A stretch of DNA of 10,714 nt, taken from positions 1 to 10,714 of the forward strand of contig JAQUFI010000048.1 of the NCBI GenBank assembly GCA_028684735.1. The letters run 5' to 3'. How positions within the stretch are numbered: position 1 is the stretch's first letter; the number at the start of each line of letters is the position of its first letter. The notes beneath the pieces are model-generated. The model was not told the origin of the DNA. It saw only the letters and a program-made list of their open reading frames with translations, and did no database searches. This DNA comes from Bacilli bacterium (GTDB taxonomy: Bacteria; Bacillota_I; Bacilli_A; RF39; UBA660). Position numbers and translations under genes: made by a program. Below are positions 6,632 to 10,714 of this stretch, in pieces.

Positions 6632-8070
6632 TACTGTATCCCATGAGTTTTCTTATATCGATTAAGAAAGCCTGTTGCATCCTCTATCATTAATAAAAAC
6701 TCTTTGTTGAAATCAATATTAGAATTTACTGCGATAGAAAATGTTAACTCATACATTTTTTGAATACGATCTACAATAAAATCCATCTTAGTTTCAAATC
6801 CTTCTCTGCCTTTTTCAAATCTATATTCTTCATGTTCCATTATAGCTTCTATTAATTGCCCTAATAAAACATTTAAGTTATCAAGATATAATCCTTCATT
6901 TTCATAAGAAATAAACTTATATTCTTTGTTCAAAATCTCAGGATTAATTGATAGTTTATTAGATAATGCACTTAATTGTAATAATACATCAGCTATTTCA
7001 TCACCTTTGTTATTAATTGTTCTGCCAATTTCCTCGTAAGTATCATCATCAGTAACTAGCCATTGTAATTGCCCCATTTGTACAGTTAATTCAAGTAATA
7101 CTGTAAGTGCATCCCATTCTTTTTTCTCTACTACCTTAAAATCTTCTTTTAATTGAATTGCTTGATTAAATATATCTTTAAAGAATTCATTTGTTCCATT
7201 CATAGTAATTTCTCCCATTCTCTCTAATTCTTTTATAAATTTTTCTTTCTCAAAAGATTTTAAATATTTTATTTTCCGAAATACAGCTTTATATAAAAAG
7301 ATTTGTACTTCATTTCTATCATGGATTTTGTCTATTTTACTAACCACATTTTTCAATAGGAATTCGTAATTATCAACCATATGAAATGCTTTTAATACAT
7401 CTTTGTCATAATCATTATTTCTCATTATACTGTTTTCGGTTAAATGATAGTTATAACCAATGTAATCTATACTTCTCACACTCTTCGCTTGAATTAATGC
7501 AAGAGGTGAAAATCTAAAATCTTCCTGCAAAATGTTTGGTTCAAACTGAAGATTATTATCTTTAAAAAATGATAGATTATAAGCATACATCCATACTGGA
7601 TTAAATATCTCATTTTTTGTTACAAACCCTAACATTGAATCTATTCCGGACTTTTCTAGAAAAGCATCAGTAATAAAGGTTTTTTTGTTTGTATCTTGAT
7701 TATCCAGAATCTCTCTAGCCTGGTATCTTATCATATCATATTTTTTATCTTTTAAAGCTGTAAATATATGTAATAGTAGATCATTATTTACAGTATCATC
7801 GACATCAATAAAAATAATATAATCTCCGGATGCATTATCAATTCCAATATTCCTTGCAACTGATAATCCATTATTTTGGGTTTCAATTATTATAGTATTT
7901 TCATCAGTATATTGATTTAAGATTGATGAACTATTATCGGTACTACCATCATTAATTAAAATCACTTCATAATTAGTATAAGTTTGTGCTGCCACGCTAT
8001 CTAAACAAGCCTTTATGTATTTTTCACTATTATAAACTGGAATTATAATACTAAACTTTAAATCTTTCAT
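6631..8070 (-). CDS. GT2 glycosyltransferase fused to tandem MazG-like domain
   Basis: 479 residues in two parts. Residues 1 to about 300 form a GT2 glycosyltransferase: FSIIIPVYNSEKYIKACLD, LINDGSTDN (38-46), IFIDVDDT (86-93, DVDD 89-92) and LQEDFRFS (181-188, catalytic ED pair). Residues about 315-479 are unlike a GT2 tail and look all-helical. Residues 319-380 contain LLELTVQMGQLQWLV and GDEIADVLLQLSALSNKLSI, close to the MazG/NTP-pyrophosphohydrolase pattern 'E.gEl.e ... dEiaDvl.yl..la..lgi'. Residues 393-479 repeat it as LLGQLIEAIMEHEEYRF and FIVDRIQKMYELTFSIAV, with the tail FLLMIEDATGFLNRYKKTHG. The first half lacks the usual Glu (Gln334 in MGQL), while the second keeps EHEE, so the acidic metal site may be shared between repeats or partly lost. 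Start ATG 8070 has GGGAGGAAAAT in front and overlaps the HprK-like stop as ATGA. Confidence 0.82.
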   Translation of the reverse strand: MKDLKFSIIIPVYNSEKYIKACLDSVAAQTYTNYEVILINDGSTDNSSSILNQYTDENTIIIETQNNGLSVARNIGIDNASGDYIIFIDVDDTVNNDLLLHIFTALKDKKYDMIRYQAREILDNQDTNKKTFITDAFLEKSGIDSMLGFVTKNEIFNPVWMYAYNLSFFKDNNLQFEPNILQEDFRFSPLALIQAKSVRSIDYIGYNYHLTENSIMRNNDYDKDVLKAFHMVDNYEFLLKNVVSKIDKIHDRNEVQIFLYKAVFRKIKYLKSFEKEKFIKELERMGEITMNGTNEFFKDIFNQAIQLKEDFKVVEKKEWDALTVLLELTVQMGQLQWLVTDDDTYEEIGRTINNKGDEIADVLLQLSALSNKLSINPEILNKEYKFISYENEGLYLDNLNVLLGQLIEAIMEHEEYRFEKGREGFETKMDFIVDRIQKMYELTFSIAVNSNIDFNKEFLLMIEDATGFLNRYKKTHGIQ

Positions 8071-9170
8071 ATTTTCCTCCCTAATACTTTGTTAATTCCT
8101 TGATGAGCTGCTTGACTTGATAAATCTGGAGAATAGTCAACAGTATAGATTGGAATATCATTTCTTATTCTTTCAAGAAGTTGATGGCTCATTTCTAGTA
8201 ATTCATTATCAGAATATTTTCTAGCATATAACCAAGCTTTTCTTAAAGATTCAGTATCGTAAGGAGTAAAGCAAGTGTCGTGTAAAATATTGTGATCTTG
8301 ATTTTCATATATATCAAAGATACCAGTAGCACCTAATTTGATATTTGGAATTAAAATCCTATTTAGTTGTGATTTTTCTGTGCTAGTAGTTAATGGAAAA
8401 ATCCTAGAGAAAACATCATTACCAATTCCACAAGATGATTTGTGATCATCTAATTGACTAATATCTCTTTTAAAAGTCTTTGTGATTTGTATATATTCTC
8501 TTAGTGGTTCTGAATTTTTAATAGTTCCACCGCTTACTATAACCGGTATTGGAAAACTACTCATTTCATAACCTTCATTACTTTCAAATATAAAAGTACG
8601 ATCATTTGATAAAAACTCTTTAGATAATTTCTTTTCTTCCAATAATTTTACTAAGAACGTAGTTTTTCCCATTGCCTTATTATTTAGAAGCAAAGTTCCT
8701 ATTCCCTCATACTTAAGTGATGTTCCATGCATAAACAAGGCTTTTTTATTCTCTTCTAGCCTCACTAAAATTTCATAGGTAATATAAAGTGGATAAGCTA
8801 GATTCTTATCCGGATTACTAGTTATAAAAATAAATGTACTTTCTGATTTCTTTAAAACAAGATATTGCTCTTTCTCATTTAGAAAAACTTCTTTATTATC
8901 AATTGTTGACCATTCGTGTTTTTGATATTCAAATGTATCAATCATATTTCTATTGTCTGAGATTTTTATTTTACTACATAGTGATTGATATAAGCTGACA
9001 TCTTCTATATAAACCATATCAATATCTGAAGCTATTTCTAAGGATGTTACATCCAATCTTTCCTTACCAAGATAGGTAGACATATAATTCAATTGATTTA
9101 TATAATGTAAGATATTTTCAAACTTCATTCTAAAAACATACCCATTAATTTTTATATCAAAACTTTTCAT
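8067..9170 (-). CDS. HPr-kinase-like P-loop protein
   Basis: 367 residues from ATG 9170, which I prefer to the in-frame GTG at 9179 because AAGGGGTGATT sits 5 bases before the ATG. The C-terminal half resembles the HprK/PckA-type nucleotide-binding fold. ALFMHGTSLKYEGIGTLLL (His148) is like the H-G-x-x-v before the P-loop in HprK. A P-loop reading NNKAMGKTT (163-171, Lys169) follows, then LSNDR (187-191), which recalls the 'isDDr' metal site. The canonical first Gly of the Walker A motif is Asn163 here. HprK-related proteins of this kind occur in accessory biosynthetic loci, and in lasso-peptide clusters they phosphorylate the product rather than HPr. It is too divergent to be the regulatory HPr kinase. 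Its position between GT2 genes argues for phosphorylating a pathway molecule (inference). The stop overlaps the next ATG by four bases. Confidence 0.72.
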   Translation of the reverse strand: MKSFDIKINGYVFRMKFENILHYINQLNYMSTYLGKERLDVTSLEIASDIDMVYIEDVSLYQSLCSKIKISDNRNMIDTFEYQKHEWSTIDNKEVFLNEKEQYLVLKKSESTFIFITSNPDKNLAYPLYITYEILVRLEENKKALFMHGTSLKYEGIGTLLLNNKAMGKTTFLVKLLEEKKLSKEFLSNDRTFIFESNEGYEMSSFPIPVIVSGGTIKNSEPLREYIQITKTFKRDISQLDDHKSSCGIGNDVFSRIFPLTTSTEKSQLNRILIPNIKLGATGIFDIYENQDHNILHDTCFTPYDTESLRKAWLYARKYSDNELLEMSHQLLERIRNDIPIYTVDYSPDLSSQAAHQGINKVLGRKI

Positions 9171-9175
9171 TCCAA

Positions 9176-10156
9176 TCACCCCTTTTTTAAATATTTTTTA
9201 TTCCATAGCTTTAGCCCGATCAGACATTCATTATTGATTAACCAACCCAGCATTTTATATTTGAATTTGCTATCAACATAATAAATGTTTTTAGTCCAAT
9301 ATGGAAACTTACTACTGATTAACTCCTTTAACAATTTTATTTTTTTTCGTAGCTCTGTTTTTGATAAATCTCTAATTAAATAAAACTTCATCATTTCTTG
9401 AACTACTTGTTTTATATAAATGTATTCTAATTCTTGATAATAAGCTGTTACTAATCTTTCTTTATGAAACTTATTATATAGAATATCTACAGCTTTAAAA
9501 ATATCTTCGCGCTTACTTATACTTTCTTTTTGATTTGTAATGCTATTTTCTCTTTGAACATAATTATAATAATTTTTATTAATAAAACTAATTTTATCTG
9601 TTTGAATAACTAGTGATGGAATAACTGCTAGATCTTCATAATTAATTTCAAGAGGAAATCTATTATCCAATAATAAATCTCTATTAATAAGTTTATTTGT
9701 TGGGCCAGGAGTTAAAAGTATGTAATTTTTAGTTTTACTATCACTTAAAACATAAATATTTATTAATTCCTCTTTATCCTTATAGATAAAGTTTTGTTTA
9801 ATACTACAAACTATATCGGATTTATCTCTTTTGGCTAGTTTAGTCATATCCATAAGCATATTTCCTTCGATGTAGTCATCACCATCCACAAATAAGATAA
9901 ATTTCCCTGAGGCCTTCTTAACGCCCAAATTTCGTGCGTATGATACTCCTTGATTCTTTTTATAAGAAAAACATTTGATTTTATCAGACTTTTGCTGATA
10001 TTCCCGAATTATTCCTAAGGTGTTATCGCTACTACCATCATTGACAATTATAATTTCAAAATCATCAAACTTCTGACTTAAAACACTATCTAGACATGTT
10101 TCAATGTAGCACTCTAAGTTATATGCTGGTACTATTACTGAAACTAATGGTTTCAT
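9176..10156 (-). CDS. GT2-family glycosyltransferase (first gene of operon)
   Basis: 326 residues from ATG 10156; an in-frame GTG at 10165 would add three. I prefer the ATG because it gives MKPLVSVIVPAYN, the normal family start, and because it overlaps the stop of a mini-ORF. Neither start has a Shine-Dalgarno of its own. The GT-A fold is shown by VNDGSSDN (38-45), FVDGDDY (90-96, DGDD 91-94) and NYEDLA (172-177, catalytic ED). The C-terminal part is basic and helical, with no transmembrane segment. It is a full-length paralogue of the GT2 at 4554-5516. The stop TGA lies within the ribosome site of the following HprK-like gene. It should transfer a nucleotide-activated sugar; the donor cannot be told. 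Confidence 0.9.
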   Translation of the reverse strand: MKPLVSVIVPAYNLECYIETCLDSVLSQKFDDFEIIIVNDGSSDNTLGIIREYQQKSDKIKCFSYKKNQGVSYARNLGVKKASGKFILFVDGDDYIEGNMLMDMTKLAKRDKSDIVCSIKQNFIYKDKEELINIYVLSDSKTKNYILLTPGPTNKLINRDLLLDNRFPLEINYEDLAVIPSLVIQTDKISFINKNYYNYVQRENSITNQKESISKREDIFKAVDILYNKFHKERLVTAYYQELEYIYIKQVVQEMMKFYLIRDLSKTELRKKIKLLKELISSKFPYWTKNIYYVDSKFKYKMLGWLINNECLIGLKLWNKKYLKKG

Positions 10157-10200
10157 CGGCAGCACACAAAGCTATAATTACAAAATTGAAATCTCTTCAT
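10153..10200 (-). CDS. Possible 15-residue leader peptide coupled to first GT2
   Basis: Mini-ORF MKRFQFCNYSFVCCR, whose TGA overlaps the ATG of the GT2 gene as ATGA. A GGGGAG ribosome-site-like run lies at 10213-10218, 12 bases before its ATG, a little far. Because the GT2 has no ribosome site of its own, translating this short frame would explain how the GT2 is translated, by termination-reinitiation. It could equally be chance, or the leftover 3' end of an older gene whose front was lost. No homology is recognised. Confidence 0.3.
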   Translation of the reverse strand: MKRFQFCNYSFVCCR

Positions 10201-10271
10201 ATCGCAATCACACTCCCCAACTCTACGAAAAAGATGTTACCATCCCATCTAATTTAATCTTTATGCCAAAT

Positions 10272-10300
10272 AAGGTACCATTTTTTACCATATTTGTCAA
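10272..10300 (-). promoter_or_regulatory. Candidate sigma-A promoter for the operon
   Basis: On the minus strand TTGACA (10295-10300) matches the -35 consensus exactly and is followed, after 17 bases, by TACCTT (10272-10277), a poor -10 that keeps T, A and the final T. It would start transcription near 10265 and leave a leader of about 110 bases before the first GT2. It lies between the operon and the terminator-like hairpin at 10474-10544, which is where a promoter is needed. Confidence 0.4.
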
Positions 10301-10473
10301 ATAATAAAAGGTTTTGGGTAGTGTTTCCAAAGTTGAGTAATTTGCTAAAGTGAATTCCGGTTTAAGTAATAATAGCGGAATTTAGTCTTGCAAGAGATTA
10401 CAGCTTCAAGTTTTGCAAGATTTAAGTCCAGTTATATTCATGATTTAATTATTTTTTACTTGAACCTATGCTA
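10301..10473. other. Non-coding stretch upstream of the operon
   Basis: No gene is supported on either strand; stop codons are frequent in all frames. The stretch contains an inverted repeat AATTCCG / CGGAATT (10353-10359 and 10376-10382) with a 16-nt loop. It also has two copies of TTGCAAGA about 25 bases apart (near 10388 and 10413). Neither can be assigned a role. Its position next to the direct repeats at the window edge makes relic insertion-sequence DNA possible. Confidence 0.4.
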
Positions 10474-10544
10474 GATATGATAATAAAAAACAAGGACGAA
10501 TGAAATTCGTTTATCGTAGATCCTTGTTTTTTATTTATCATATC
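10474..10544. terminator. Strong bidirectional terminator-like hairpin
   Basis: A long inverted repeat: 10474-10496 pairs with 10521-10544 over 23 bp with one bulged base, around a 24-nt loop. The loop holds a small nested CGAA/TTCG repeat. The inner stem CAAGGA/TCCTTG (10491-10496, 10521-10526) is flanked by A-run and T-run. Transcripts on both strands therefore end in a G/C-containing stem followed by six U, as in an intrinsic terminator. It would insulate the operon from transcription entering from the right. The unusual length of the outer A/T stem could also mark a mobile-element remnant. Confidence 0.7.
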
Positions 10545-10557
10545 GATTACAATGTTT

Positions 10558-10586
10558 TAATCAATAAAGTTTATCTTTATTGATTA
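10558..10586. repeat. 12-bp inverted repeat (hairpin)
   Basis: TAATCAATAAAG (10558-10569) pairs perfectly with CTTTATTGATTA (10575-10586) around a 5-nt loop. It lies directly before the block of direct repeats. There is no T-run of terminator type. It may be an operator-like palindrome or part of the end structure of the neighbouring element. Confidence 0.55.
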
Positions 10587-10593
10587 TTGTGAT

Positions 10594-10707
10594 TTTTAAG
10601 TGAAAATGTTACATATTTAGGTAGTTAATTTTAAGTGAAAATGTTACATATGAAATAAGATTTAAAAATATGTTAATCAGTCAATTTTAAGTGAAAATGT
10701 TACATAT
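10594..10707 (+). repeat. Three direct copies of a 23-bp repeat, likely transposon end
   Basis: The unit TTTTAAGTGAAAATGTTACA plus TAT occurs identically at 10594-10616, 10629-10651 and 10685-10707, with spacers of 12 and 33 bp. Several identical transposase-binding sites at unequal spacing near one end are known for IS21-family elements and Tn7-like transposons. A TGTGA at 10588-10592 could be the outer tip (TG...CA type). No gene lies between the repeats and the operon, so the element would extend to the right, beyond the window. The repeats are certain; the element type is inference. Confidence 0.7.
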
Positions 10708-10714
10708 TAATTAT

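Noticed and set aside
5528..9170. RiPP (lasso-peptide or sactipeptide-type) cluster because of radical SAM plus HprK-like kinase
   Set aside because: No precursor peptide, PqqD-like recognition domain, leader peptidase or transporter is visible, and glycosyltransferases dominate.
10157..10271. Riboswitch or T-box in the operon leader
   Set aside because: I could not find conserved riboswitch or T-box motifs or an antiterminator pair in the roughly 110-base leader.
10594..10707. CRISPR array
   Set aside because: Only three 23-bp units with spacers of 12 and 33 bp, and no cas genes. The unequal spacing fits transposase-binding sites better.

Overview
The window is strongly AT-rich, with good AGGAGG-type ribosome binding sites and the standard code: Trp is TGG, and the one in-frame TGA looks like a true lesion. 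This suggests a low-GC Bacillota or Erysipelotrichia-like bacterium, or a standard-code relative of the Mollicutes. I cannot name a species.

Layout. (1) Positions 2-493, + strand: the 3' end of a UPF0236/ISLre2-type transposase, cut by the window edge. (2) Positions 494-744: non-coding, with an A/T-rich hairpin followed by a T-run on the minus strand that could end the operon. (3) Positions 745-10156: ten genes in a row on the minus strand, with overlaps or gaps of at most 29 bases, so very probably one operon. In transcription order they are a GT2 glycosyltransferase, an HPr-kinase-like P-loop protein, a GT2 fused to a tandem MazG-like region, a radical SAM protein, a second GT2, a Nudix hydrolase, a polysaccharide pyruvyl transferase-family protein, an APH-fold small-molecule kinase, a NodB-type deacetylase without signal peptide, and a histidine phosphatase that is a pseudogene here. 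(4) Positions 10157-10714: a candidate promoter and leader with a 15-codon coupled mini-ORF, a strong bidirectional terminator-like hairpin, another hairpin, and three copies of a 23-bp direct repeat running to the window edge. The repeats look like the multi-repeat end of another transposable element.

Working together. Three glycosyltransferases, a pyruvyl transferase and a deacetylase point to synthesis or decoration of a glycan or glycosylated small molecule. The set is unusual because it has no flippase, polymerase, initiating phosphosugar transferase or any membrane protein. It is instead rich in phosphate and nucleotide chemistry (HprK-like kinase, APH-like kinase, Nudix, two MazG-like repeats, histidine phosphatase) and includes a radical SAM enzyme. 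This suggests a soluble pathway making or editing an activated (nucleotide- or phospho-linked) sugar-like intermediate. The element-flanked position and the decayed last gene suggest a mobile, variable accessory locus. The product cannot be read from the sequence.
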